NCBI GenBank assembly: GCA_946481315.1
Contig: CAMLMH010000014.1
Span: forward strand, 1-43,905
Length of the DNA: 43,905 nt
Direction of reading: 5' to 3'
From: an uncultured Bacteriovorax sp.
GTDB lineage: Bacteria; Bdellovibrionota; Bacteriovoracia; Bacteriovoracales; Bacteriovoracaceae
In this document: piece after piece, positions 15,132-23,939 of the stretch
How positions within the stretch are numbered: position 1 is the stretch's first letter
How the letters are laid out: each line of letters begins with the position of its first letter
Translations under genes and position numbers: made by a program
The notes under the pieces: model-generated
Databases searched by the model: none
What the model saw: only the letters and a program-made list of their open reading frames with translations
Told to the model about the DNA's origin: nothing

Positions 15132-15539
15132 TTAACGGCTTTCTTTCTCAACCAGACGTTCGATTTTTTCAACGGCCTTAATTAAATCAATTTTATTAAA
15201 AGGCTTCTGCAAAAAGTCTATAGCGCCGTTTGAAATAGATTCAATGACCATACTTTCAATATTTAGCGAAGACATCATAATAATAAACTTTTCCCCTGGT
15301 GATTTCTCCTGAAAATGCTTGGTCAGCTCCAGTCCGGAAATATCCGGCATGACGATATCGATAAAGAAAAGATTGGGTTTAGCGGAATGGGCAATTTGAA
15401 TGGCTTCTTCTGCTGAGCCGGCCACACCGACCACGTTAAATCCTTCTTCTGTGAGGATATCGGACATTGACCGGCGATTAAATGCGGAATCGTCTACGAT
15501 AAGGATTTTTAGATTCTGATGATTGCGGGGAGGTTTCAT
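15132..15539 (-). CDS. Single-domain CheY-like response regulator
   Basis: A 135-residue receiver domain with no output domain. The acid pair is in ILIVDDSAFNRRS, the phospho-acceptor aspartate in FFIDIVMPDISG, the switch serine in IIMMSSLN and the conserved lysine in LQKPFNKIDL. The ATG at 15539 is chosen because AAGGA lies six bases upstream; a longer in-frame reading would run into the lon terminator. No histidine kinase or chemotaxis gene is adjacent, so the partner kinase is unknown. It heads a two-gene unit with the small membrane protein. Confidence 0.92.
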   Translation of the reverse strand: MKPPRNHQNLKILIVDDSAFNRRSMSDILTEEGFNVVGVAGSAEEAIQIAHSAKPNLFFIDIVMPDISGLELTKHFQEKSPGEKFIIMMSSLNIESMVIESISNGAIDFLQKPFNKIDLIKAVEKIERLVEKESR

Positions 15540-15586
15540 TGTAGATCCTTCGATTTTACTTTCTACAATGATAACAAAAAGTGGGC

Positions 15587-15624
15587 GTAAAAAAAGAGAA
15601 ACCAACAATGCTGTTGGTTTCTCT
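15587..15624 (-). terminator. Rho-independent terminator of lon
   Basis: A perfect 13-bp stem (AGAGAAACCAACA / TGTTGGTTTCTCT) with a four-base loop; on the minus strand it is followed by seven T. It separates lon from the response regulator gene, which therefore needs its own promoter or read-through. Confidence 0.93.
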
Positions 15625-15652
15625 CAAAGTATCAGACTTTTTTTATCAGAAA

Positions 15653-18076
15653 CTAAGCTGCTGCAGGCGGCAGAGTTTCTTTGTACTTCACGGCTTTCTT
15701 CTTCATCGAAGCTTTCTTTTCTTTCCAGCCAACCAACGCGACTTCCAGTACCTCGTCGATTGTTTTAACCGGAATAAACGTCAGTTTCATTCGGTATTCT
15801 TCAGGAATATCTTCCAGGTCTTTTTTGTTTTTCCAAGGAATGATGACTGTTTTAATGTTCATTCTCATCGCGGCCAGGGCCTTTTCTTTAAGTCCACCGA
15901 TTGGAAGTACTTTACCTGTCAGTGTAATTTCACCAGTCATTGCCACGTCTTTGCTGACGGGAGTGTTCGTCAGAAGAGAAACAATTGTTGTCGCAAGGGT
16001 TATACCTGCGCTTGGTCCGTCTTTTGGAGTCGCTCCGGCCGGAAGGTGAATATGCATTTCGTGTTTTTCGAATACATCTTCATCAATTCCCAGGTCATGA
16101 GCTTGTGAACGGATATAGCCAATGGCTGTCTGGGCCGATTCTTTCATAACTTCACCTAGCTGACCGGTAAGAGTGAGGCCTCTTCCTTTCATCTTAGTGG
16201 CTTCAATGTAAAGAACTTCTCCACCGTGTGATGTCCAGGCAAGCCCTGTCGATACACCGATTTCATCTGTCTCTTTTTCATCGTCTTTTGTATAAACCGG
16301 AGGTCCCAGAAGTTTGAATACAGTCTCAGACATGATGTGTGTCTTTTCAGCTTCACCTTTGGCAATTTTCATGGCGACTTTTCGGCAGATTGCACCGATT
16401 TTTCTTTCCAGGTTACGTAAGCCGGCTTCAGCTGTGTAGTGTTTAATAACACTAGCTACACCTTCATCGGCAAATGTAATGTGCTTTTCAGTGATTCCGT
16501 TTTCATCCATTTGTTTAGGGATGATGTATTTCTTAGAAATCGCCACTTTTTCTTCCTGTGTATAACCAGAAAGATTGATGACTTCCATTCTGTCTCTAAG
16601 CGGAGCTGGAATTTGTTCAAGTACGTTAGAAGTTGCAATGAACATAACATTTGAAAGGTCAAAAGCGATGTTTAGATAATGATCGCGGAAATTACAGTTT
16701 TGTTCCGGATCTAAAACTTCCAGAAGGGCTGATGATGGATCACCTTTGAAATCACCACCTAGTTTGTCCACTTCGTCCAGAAGAATGACAGGATTGTTTG
16801 TCTTTGCCTGTTTCATTGCCTGGATAAAACGTCCCGGCATGGCCCCAACATATGTTCTTCTGTGTCCGCGGATTTCGGCTTCATCTTTTACACCACCAAG
16901 TGAGATACGAACAAACTCGCGTCCACATGCTTTAGCAATTGATTTACCAAGAGAAGTTTTACCAACTCCAGGAGGACCAGAGAAACAAAGGATCGGGCCT
17001 TTCATCCCTTCGCCTTTTAGCTGTCTAACGGCCAGGTATTCTAAAATTCTTTCTTTAACTTTAAACAAATCAAAATGATCTTCATTTAGAATTTCAAGAG
17101 CGGCATCAAGATCAATTTTCTCTTCGCTCTTTTTAGACCATGGAAGATCGCACATCCATTCTAAATAAGTTCTCAGGATTGAAGATTCTGAAGAATCAGG
17201 ATGCATTTTTTCCAGGCGGGCAAGCTGCTTGAGTGATTCTTTTTCTGCTTCATCACTCATTTTGGCTTTCTTAACTTTTTCTCTTAGCTCTGCGAATTCA
17301 TCATCGCCTTCTTTTTGCCCTTCATCACCCAGTTCTGATTTAATGGCCTTGATCTGTTCACGAAGAAAGTATTCTTTCTGGTTCTTTGTAATTTCTTCTT
17401 TAGCCGTGCTCTTAATTTTGTTTTGCATTGCCAGAATTTCTAATTCACGCGCAAGAATATCATTTATGCGGTGAAGTCTTTCCATTGGGTCAAGCGTTTC
17501 TAATATTGCTTGCGCTTCGGCAACATGCAGATTGAGATTTGATGCAACAAGGTCAGCAAGTCTTCCCGGATCTTTGATGTCTTCTAGGATCATCAAAATA
17601 TCTGGTGAAAGAACTTTGCCCATGTTAATTACTTTTTCCAGCTGCTCGCGGATGTTTCTCATCAGAGCACTGGCCGGTACATTATTTTCTTCAAGCTGAA
17701 CGTCGTTAACCTTCATCAGCTTACACATAAAGTAAGGTGCTTCTTGAGAAAACTCAGTAATGCGTGCTTTAGAAAGACCCTGAACGAGAATTTTAATTCT
17801 TCCATCCGGAAGCTTTCTCATTCTCATGATCATGGCAATTGTTCCCACTTCATAGATTTCATCTGGAGTTGGGGCTTCAGCTTTCATGTCTTTCTGGCTG
17901 GCAAGGAGGATTAAACGGTCAGTTTTAGTCAGGGCGTGGTCTACAGCTGCAATGGAGGATTCTCTTCCTACAAAAAACGGCAGTATCATAAACGGGTAAA
18001 CGACGATGTCCCTAATTGGCAGGAGAGGGAGATGATCTTTTAACTCGATGTTGTCACCCTCATAATTAGTTACCAT
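15653..18076 (-). CDS. lon: ATP-dependent protease La (Lon)
   Basis: Cytoplasmic AAA+ serine protease that degrades misfolded and regulatory proteins. The 807-residue protein has the full LonA layout: N-terminal substrate domain (PLLPIRDIVVYPFMILPFFVG, residues 17-37) and coiled helices to about 300, Walker A GPPGVGKT (367-374), Walker B VILLDEVDK (near 430), sensor and arginine-finger regions, and the protease domain with the catalytic serine in KDGPSAGI (S689) and the partner lysine in GGLKEK (near 730). Length is normal. GGAGG lies before the ATG. The extreme C terminus is lysine-rich. It stands alone between its promoter and a strong terminator. Confidence 0.98.
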   Translation of the reverse strand: MVTNYEGDNIELKDHLPLLPIRDIVVYPFMILPFFVGRESSIAAVDHALTKTDRLILLASQKDMKAEAPTPDEIYEVGTIAMIMRMRKLPDGRIKILVQGLSKARITEFSQEAPYFMCKLMKVNDVQLEENNVPASALMRNIREQLEKVINMGKVLSPDILMILEDIKDPGRLADLVASNLNLHVAEAQAILETLDPMERLHRINDILARELEILAMQNKIKSTAKEEITKNQKEYFLREQIKAIKSELGDEGQKEGDDEFAELREKVKKAKMSDEAEKESLKQLARLEKMHPDSSESSILRTYLEWMCDLPWSKKSEEKIDLDAALEILNEDHFDLFKVKERILEYLAVRQLKGEGMKGPILCFSGPPGVGKTSLGKSIAKACGREFVRISLGGVKDEAEIRGHRRTYVGAMPGRFIQAMKQAKTNNPVILLDEVDKLGGDFKGDPSSALLEVLDPEQNCNFRDHYLNIAFDLSNVMFIATSNVLEQIPAPLRDRMEVINLSGYTQEEKVAISKKYIIPKQMDENGITEKHITFADEGVASVIKHYTAEAGLRNLERKIGAICRKVAMKIAKGEAEKTHIMSETVFKLLGPPVYTKDDEKETDEIGVSTGLAWTSHGGEVLYIEATKMKGRGLTLTGQLGEVMKESAQTAIGYIRSQAHDLGIDEDVFEKHEMHIHLPAGATPKDGPSAGITLATTIVSLLTNTPVSKDVAMTGEITLTGKVLPIGGLKEKALAAMRMNIKTVIIPWKNKKDLEDIPEEYRMKLTFIPVKTIDEVLEVALVGWKEKKASMKKKAVKYKETLPPAAA

Positions 18077-18182
18077 ACTTATCCTCCAAAAATAGCGCTT
18101 GCAATTTCCTTTGCATTCTTGGGTATAAATCGGGATCTAGGAGAAACTCTTTAAGAAAAAATTGTGGTTTGGAGAAGTTTTA

Positions 18183-18211
18183 ATCATATTTTTCCGCATA
18201 CTTGATTGCAA
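18183..18211 (-). promoter_or_regulatory. Sigma-70 type promoter for lon
   Basis: On the minus strand TTGCAA (18211-18206) and TATGAT (18188-18183) are separated by 17 bases, leaving a leader of roughly 100 bases before the lon ATG. The divergent glmU side shows a weaker TTGATT/TAAATG pair at 18202-18229 that overlaps it. Confidence 0.55.
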
Positions 18212-18272
18212 TAATCGGTGTTCTAAATGAAAATGGGTGGTAAAGTCTGATCGTAGATCTAGGGAGATTATG

Positions 18273-19679
18273 ATGAATATTACAATAGGGGCAGTAATTC
18301 TGGCAGCAGGGGAAGGAAAAAGGTTGAAATTAGATGCACCTAAGCCTTTAGCTCCTTGCCTGGACAAAAAATTAGTCGACTTTCCAGTTCGGGAATTACA
18401 AAAATTCTTCAAAAAAAATTCACTCAAGGGAAAAACAACAGCTGTCGTTGGTCACCAGCGGGAAAAAGTTAAGGCCTATATAGAAAGTCGCTATCCGGAA
18501 GTTCTCTTTGCCGTTCAGGAAAAACAACTAGGAACCGGGGATGCACTGAAAGCTTATTTTGATTCCAGTGCCGAAGCCAAAACTTTTGATTTCACACTAG
18601 TGATCTGTGCGGATACTCCCGTTGTTTCGGAAAAAGAATTAAGTCAAATGCTCTCATTACTGGAAAAAGAGAAATGTGACGGCGTCGCGGCCAGCTTTCA
18701 TGAATCAAATCCAAAGGGATACGGAAGAATTATCCGTGGACAGAAAGGATTTCATATCATTGAAGAAAAGGATGCTACTGACGAGCAAAGAAAGATAACA
18801 GAGGTTAACTCCGGTCTCTATCTGGTCAAGACCAGCTACGTGCTGGAGCATCTGAAAAACATTGATTCCAATAATAAATCAGGTGAATTTTACCTGACTG
18901 ATATTTTCAAAGACGGCAGTAATGTGCAAGCCTTGTGCTTTGAACATGGTCAAACTTTTTTAGGGGTTAATACCCTGGAACAATTGGAGCAGGTTGAAAC
19001 AATTCTTCGTCAACAAAAGATTAAGGCTTTACGGGAGAATGGTGTCCGGTTTATCGATTCAAATAATGTCTATATTGATGATGATGTAGAAATTGGTGAA
19101 GGCTCACTTATATACCCGAATGCATTTATTACAGGTAAAACGATTATCGGTAAAAATGTAATCATCGAAATGGGCTCACACATAAGTGATTCTATAATCG
19201 CTGATGGTGCTAAAGTCCTCACCAACAGCATACTGGAAAAAGCCCGCCTGCGTGAAAAAGCACATGCCGGTCCCTTTGCCCGTCTTAGACCAGGTGCCGA
19301 TATCGGGCCGGAAGCCAAAATCGGAAATTTTGTTGAAATTAAAAAGGCAGTTCTTGATCGCGGCGTTAAAATCTCTCATTTAAGTTATGTAGGGGATGCT
19401 TTCATTGGTGAGGAAACCAACATCGGATGTGGCTTCATTACTTGTAACTATGATGGTGCGAATAAACATATTACCAAAATCGGTAAAAACTGTTTTATAG
19501 GATCGGATTCCCAGACAGTTGCACCGGTTGAGATAGGAGATGATTGCTTCGTTGCTTCTTCAACGACAGTAACTAATAATATGCCGGATGGGTCTTTTGC
19601 TATCTCCCGGGGGAAACAAACGACCAAAGAGGGCATGGCAAAAAAATTCATTAAAACGAAAGATCCAAAAAAGGTGTAA
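18273..19679 (+). CDS. glmU: Bifunctional N-acetylglucosamine-1-phosphate uridyltransferase / glucosamine-1-phosphate acetyltransferase
   Basis: Makes UDP-GlcNAc, the precursor of peptidoglycan and lipopolysaccharide, from glucosamine-1-phosphate. The 468-residue protein has an N-terminal nucleotidyltransferase domain (AVILAAGEGKRLKLDAPKPL, then VICADTPVV and GYGRII) and a C-terminal left-handed beta-helix of hexapeptide repeats with the acetyltransferase signatures ARLRPGADIGPEAKIGNFVE, SYVGDAFIGEETNIGCGF and TCNYDGANKH. Two ATGs are adjacent (18270 and 18273); AGGGAGA fits the second better. glmS follows 62 bases downstream, so both steps of amino-sugar supply are encoded side by side. Confidence 0.96.
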   Translation: MNITIGAVILAAGEGKRLKLDAPKPLAPCLDKKLVDFPVRELQKFFKKNSLKGKTTAVVGHQREKVKAYIESRYPEVLFAVQEKQLGTGDALKAYFDSSAEAKTFDFTLVICADTPVVSEKELSQMLSLLEKEKCDGVAASFHESNPKGYGRIIRGQKGFHIIEEKDATDEQRKITEVNSGLYLVKTSYVLEHLKNIDSNNKSGEFYLTDIFKDGSNVQALCFEHGQTFLGVNTLEQLEQVETILRQQKIKALRENGVRFIDSNNVYIDDDVEIGEGSLIYPNAFITGKTIIGKNVIIEMGSHISDSIIADGAKVLTNSILEKARLREKAHAGPFARLRPGADIGPEAKIGNFVEIKKAVLDRGVKISHLSYVGDAFIGEETNIGCGFITCNYDGANKHITKIGKNCFIGSDSQTVAPVEIGDDCFVASSTTVTNNMPDGSFAISRGKQTTKEGMAKKFIKTKDPKKV

Positions 19680-19741
19680 ACACTTAGTAAACGTAATGGT
19701 ATCTTTCTGTCGGTTTCTAACCCTTAAGTGGAAGGTTTAAT

Positions 19742-21568
19742 ATGTGTGGAATTGTAGGTTATTTTGGTCCGTCTCAAAATTCGGTTCAGATCGTTCTGGA
19801 AGGTCTCAGACGACTGGAATATCGGGGATACGATTCAGCGGGAGTTAGTTTTCTTAATGAAAAGAATGAGCTGCAGAATTATAAGAAAGCCGGGAAACTG
19901 GATAACCTAAAGCACGAGCTGGAAGGAAAAGATATCATCGCCCGAACTTGTATCGGTCATACCCGCTGGGCCACTCATGGCGGTGTAACCGACAATAATG
20001 CCCATCCTCACAGTAACGATATTCTCTCTATCATCCATAATGGTATTATCGAAAATGCCAATGAGCTAAAAAAAGAACTTATGGGCCATGGAGTGAAATT
20101 TAAATCAGAGACAGACTCTGAATCATTCCTCGAACTGGTTACATACGAACTTCGTAAAGGAACGGAGATACAACAGGCGATTACAAAATCATTTAAACGC
20201 ATCCATGGAAACTCGGCTTTTGTGGTTCTTTATCCAAAAACAGGTGAAATTTTTGCGATTAAGAGAGGAGCACCTCTAGTTTGCGGAATTAATGAAGTGA
20301 CCAGCGAGGCACTGGTTTCTTCTGATCCTTATGCACTGGCCGGAATCGTTCACAAGCTTTATTTTCCAGAGGATCAGGTCCTGGTACATATTTCCGGTGC
20401 CAATAAAAATCTAATAAATTTTTATGAACTTGATCTCACCAAAACAACTCGTTATCTGTCTAAAAAACAGGATATGTCAGTAGAAGTGAGTGAAAAAGGT
20501 GATTATGAACACTTCATGCTCAAAGAAATACATGAGCAACCGGAACTCATTCGCAATTTAACTTCATATTACTTTGCCGGAGAAGGAAAGGAGGCACTGG
20601 CTCGTGTTTCTGATTATAACCCGGAGAGAATTTATCTTTCAGCGTGTGGGACTGCCGCTTATGCTGGTTTAGTCATCCGTGATTTTATCGAATCTTTAAA
20701 TCGCATTCCGGCCAACGTTGAGCTGGCAAGCGAGTTTCGCTACCGCAATCCAATTCTTAAAAAAGGCGACGTGGGAATTTTTGTCTCGCAATCTGGAGAG
20801 ACAGCAGACACTCTGGCAGCACAGTCTCTTTGTAAAAATGCGGGAATTAAAACGCTTTCAATTGTAAACGTAGATGGATCGACTCTGTATCGCGATTGTG
20901 ATGATAATCTACTTATCCGTGCCGGAGTGGAGATCGGAGTAGCTTCCACTAAAGCTTTTACTCAACAGGCCTTAACCGGACGATTACTTTCAGCAGCGCT
21001 GGCAGGAGATTTGAAAAATGATTCTAAAAAAGTAGAACTTTCCGGAAAATTTGCACTACTCGCTGAGCGTGTAGACAGACTGCTTGCACAGACTGAAACG
21101 ATTAAAAATGTTGCTGAATCAATTTATAGCAAAAAAGGATTTTTCTACACTGGTCGTGGTGCATACTATCCAATCGCTTTGGAAGGTGCACTTAAATTAA
21201 AAGAGATCGCCTACGTCCATGCTGAAGGATATGCAGCGGGTGAATTAAAGCATGGGCCTATTGCTTTGATAGATGAAGAGATGGTTAATATTGCTTTAGT
21301 TGGACCGGAGCTCATTGAAAAAACTATTTCCAACGTTCAGGAGATCAAAGCCCGTAAAGGTATCATCGTTGGAATTGGGCCTAGAGATAATGAAGAGCTA
21401 ATGGGCTTATCAGACTATTATATTCCTCTGGACTTTGATGGACTCGATGAACTTGCTCCGCTTTATGTCAATGTCGTTAACCAGCTTTTAGCCTATTACA
21501 TGGCTAAGTTTAAAGGAACAGATATTGATAAACCAAGAAACCTCGCAAAATCAGTAACAGTTGAATAA
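19742..21568 (+). CDS. glmS: Glutamine-fructose-6-phosphate aminotransferase (isomerizing)
   Basis: Commits fructose-6-phosphate to amino-sugar synthesis using glutamine nitrogen. The 608-residue protein begins with MCGIVGYFG, leaving Cys at the N terminus for the glutaminase reaction, and keeps the glutaminase motifs RRLEYRGYDSAG, GHTRWATHGG and DNNAHPH. Two SIS domains follow, with LSACGTAAYAG, SQSGETADTLAA, GVEIGVASTKAFTQQ and the C-terminal PRNLAKSVTVE. Length is standard. TGGAAGG lies before the ATG. No glmS ribozyme-like leader is visible in the 62 bases upstream. A strong terminator follows. Confidence 0.98.
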   Translation: MCGIVGYFGPSQNSVQIVLEGLRRLEYRGYDSAGVSFLNEKNELQNYKKAGKLDNLKHELEGKDIIARTCIGHTRWATHGGVTDNNAHPHSNDILSIIHNGIIENANELKKELMGHGVKFKSETDSESFLELVTYELRKGTEIQQAITKSFKRIHGNSAFVVLYPKTGEIFAIKRGAPLVCGINEVTSEALVSSDPYALAGIVHKLYFPEDQVLVHISGANKNLINFYELDLTKTTRYLSKKQDMSVEVSEKGDYEHFMLKEIHEQPELIRNLTSYYFAGEGKEALARVSDYNPERIYLSACGTAAYAGLVIRDFIESLNRIPANVELASEFRYRNPILKKGDVGIFVSQSGETADTLAAQSLCKNAGIKTLSIVNVDGSTLYRDCDDNLLIRAGVEIGVASTKAFTQQALTGRLLSAALAGDLKNDSKKVELSGKFALLAERVDRLLAQTETIKNVAESIYSKKGFFYTGRGAYYPIALEGALKLKEIAYVHAEGYAAGELKHGPIALIDEEMVNIALVGPELIEKTISNVQEIKARKGIIVGIGPRDNEELMGLSDYYIPLDFDGLDELAPLYVNVVNQLLAYYMAKFKGTDIDKPRNLAKSVTVE

Positions 21569-21575
21569 TGCTTAT

Positions 21576-21602
21576 AAAAAAGCCTCCTTCCGGAGGCTTT
21601 TT
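21576..21602 (+). terminator. Rho-independent terminator of glmU-glmS
   Basis: AAAAAAGCCTCC, a TTCC loop and GGAGGCTTTTT, starting eight bases after the glmS stop codon. Confidence 0.95.
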
Positions 21603-21653
21603 ACTTTCTAAAACTTGAAAGCCTTTTCATTCTCCCTGTGGTAAAAATGGAGA

Positions 21654-23939
21654 ATGATGAAAACTCTTGATAGCCTCAATCCTGTTCAAAAACAGGCAGT
21701 GCTCAATACTGACGGTCCGGTAATGATTCTCGCAGGTGCTGGGTCGGGAAAAACAAAAACACTGGTCACCCGTATTACTTATCTTTTGACAGAAAAGAAT
21801 ACGAGTCCACATCAGTTGCTGGCGCTTACTTTTTCCAACAAAGCAGCACGTGAGATGCGGGAGCGAATTGCTGGAGAAGTTTCATTTGATGTTGGTTCAT
21901 TGCAAATTACAACGTTTCACGCTTTCTGTGCCCGTTTATTGAGATCTGAGGCTAACTATCTGGGCTTATCCCGTAATTTCACTATTTATGACGAAGGCGA
22001 ATCTAAGGCGATTGCAAAATCTCTGTTGGAGCGCCGGGGAATTTCTACAAAAGAAATCAATCCATACGATATTTTGAACTATATCGATGGATTAAAAAAT
22101 AATGGTTACTATCCGGGAAGAGAAATGACAGATGGGGGCGGCGCAGACCCTCAGGATGAATATTTTACCTATTTTGAAGAATATGAATCTGAACTTCATC
22201 GGGCTAACGCAGTCGATTTCGGTGGTCTTATTACAGCTGTGATTCAGCTTTTTGAAAAATTCCCAGAAGTAGCCACTCGTTATCAGGAGCGTTTTAGATA
22301 TGTACTGGTAGATGAGTATCAGGATACAAACCGTGCTCAGTTTGAACTTATCCGCATTCTTTGTGGAAAACGCCGGAATATATGTGTTGTTGGTGATGAA
22401 GACCAATCTATCTATTCCTGGCGAGGAGCCGACATCCGAAACATTCTTGATTTCGAAAAAGTTTTCCCTGATGTAAACGTCCTTAAACTTGAGCAGAATT
22501 ACCGTTCCAGTAAAACAATCATTGAAGCCGCTTCTTGTGTCATCGAAAAAAATACGATGAGAAAAGGAAAGCATATGTGGACTGATAATCCCGAGGGTGA
22601 TGCTATCGAGATTATTGAATGCTTCAATGACAAAGACGAAGCAGAGTTTATAGCGCAGGAGTCGTCTAAACTGCATCGGGATCAGGGCGTATCCTACAAA
22701 GACATGGCCGTTTTCTATCGTTCCAATGCTCAAGCTCGTTTGATAGAAGATGCTCTTCGTAAATATAAAATTAACTATCGGGTTATTGGCGGAGTTAAAT
22801 TTTACGAACGAAAAGAAATCAAAGACATGCTTTCTTATCTTCGGTTGATAATTAATTCCAAAGACTCACTTGCCTTAAGTCGCATTATCAATGTGCCCGC
22901 CAGAGGAGTAGGAGCTACTTCATTAAGAAAACTGGAGATTGAAGCGATTAACAACAATACTTCCCTCTGGGATATAATTGAAAAAATTGTTGATAATCAG
23001 GAAAGTTTTTCTCATATAAAGTTGTCGGCTAAAATCAAATCATCTCTTTCTGAATTTGTGACTTTGATAAATGAACTGCGCCATCTCGATGAAAACAAAG
23101 TTAAGCCTTCAATCATTTACGAGAAGGCCCTCCACGAATCTGGCTATTCCGCTTTTTTAAAAGCTAACAAAGACTATGAAACACTCGCAAGATTAGAAAA
23201 TCTTGATGAATTACTTAATGCTATTACGCAATATGAAGAGGGAATAGAAACTCCAACGCTGACTGGTTTTCTGGAAACTATTACATTAGATACAAGTTCG
23301 GAATTTGATGAAGAAGCTATTCCAAACAACGGCGAAATATCTTTGATGACTGTTCACGGAGCCAAGGGGCTTGAGTTTACCCACGCTTTTGTAGTTGGCG
23401 CCGAAGAGAATGTGTTTCCAAGTTATCGCAGTGTAGACAGCGGTGAAATTGCCATGGAAGAAGAGAGGCGTCTTTTTTATGTTGCCATGACTCGTGCCAT
23501 GAAGAAACTTTATATTTCATTCGCACAAGGACGTATGTTATTCGGACAAATAAAATTTAATGGTCCAAGCCGCTTTGTGGATGAAATTCCGGAAAAACTA
23601 TACACCTGGAGGAAACTGGCCAATGCTTCAGGTTTTCACGATAAATATGGTGGTAGTTCATCCAGTGGTTATGCAAGTAATTATGGGTTCAAAGAATATG
23701 ATCCATATGATCAGAGTCAAGAATCACATTATGATGATGAGCCAGTAGTTTATCAGGTTAAGGAAAGCTTTCATAAGCCTAAATTTCCGAAAGGTTCCAA
23801 GGTTGTCCATTCTCTTTATGGAGCAGGAAAGGTAGAAGACTCTGAAGGCTCAGGAGCTGATGAAAAAGTTCTTATTAAATTTGCTGATGGCAACCGGAAA
23901 AAGTTTATGGTGAAATTTGCACCCATTACGCTGGCCTGA
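21654..23939 (+). CDS. pcrA: UvrD/PcrA-type superfamily 1 DNA helicase
   Basis: 3'-5' DNA helicase for repair and for clearing replication forks. The 761-residue protein has all SF1A motifs in order: Q motif SLNPVQKQAV, Walker A AGAGSGKTKT (27-36), motif Ia TFSNKAAREM, Walker B VDEYQDTNRAQ, motif III GDEDQSIYSWRGAD, motif IV LEQNYRSS, motif V LMTVHGAKGLEF and motif VI YVAMTRAMKKL. After about residue 675 a Ser/Tyr/Asp-rich linker leads to a small C-terminal domain (GSKVVHSLYGAGKVED), as in PcrA, which contacts RNA polymerase. The start is 21654 or 21657. The last 14 bases overlap the convergent glycosyltransferase gene. Confidence 0.94.
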   Translation: MMKTLDSLNPVQKQAVLNTDGPVMILAGAGSGKTKTLVTRITYLLTEKNTSPHQLLALTFSNKAAREMRERIAGEVSFDVGSLQITTFHAFCARLLRSEANYLGLSRNFTIYDEGESKAIAKSLLERRGISTKEINPYDILNYIDGLKNNGYYPGREMTDGGGADPQDEYFTYFEEYESELHRANAVDFGGLITAVIQLFEKFPEVATRYQERFRYVLVDEYQDTNRAQFELIRILCGKRRNICVVGDEDQSIYSWRGADIRNILDFEKVFPDVNVLKLEQNYRSSKTIIEAASCVIEKNTMRKGKHMWTDNPEGDAIEIIECFNDKDEAEFIAQESSKLHRDQGVSYKDMAVFYRSNAQARLIEDALRKYKINYRVIGGVKFYERKEIKDMLSYLRLIINSKDSLALSRIINVPARGVGATSLRKLEIEAINNNTSLWDIIEKIVDNQESFSHIKLSAKIKSSLSEFVTLINELRHLDENKVKPSIIYEKALHESGYSAFLKANKDYETLARLENLDELLNAITQYEEGIETPTLTGFLETITLDTSSEFDEEAIPNNGEISLMTVHGAKGLEFTHAFVVGAEENVFPSYRSVDSGEIAMEEERRLFYVAMTRAMKKLYISFAQGRMLFGQIKFNGPSRFVDEIPEKLYTWRKLANASGFHDKYGGSSSSGYASNYGFKEYDPYDQSQESHYDDEPVVYQVKESFHKPKFPKGSKVVHSLYGAGKVEDSEGSGADEKVLIKFADGNRKKFMVKFAPITLA

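Noticed and set aside
15653..16662. Several long reading frames on the opposite strand of lon
   Set aside because: They are low-complexity shadows rich in Phe, Ser and Arg with no start signals, while the lon frame is complete and conserved.
22092..22733. A 213-codon minus-strand frame inside the helicase gene
   Set aside because: It has no recognisable domain and lies wholly under conserved helicase motifs.
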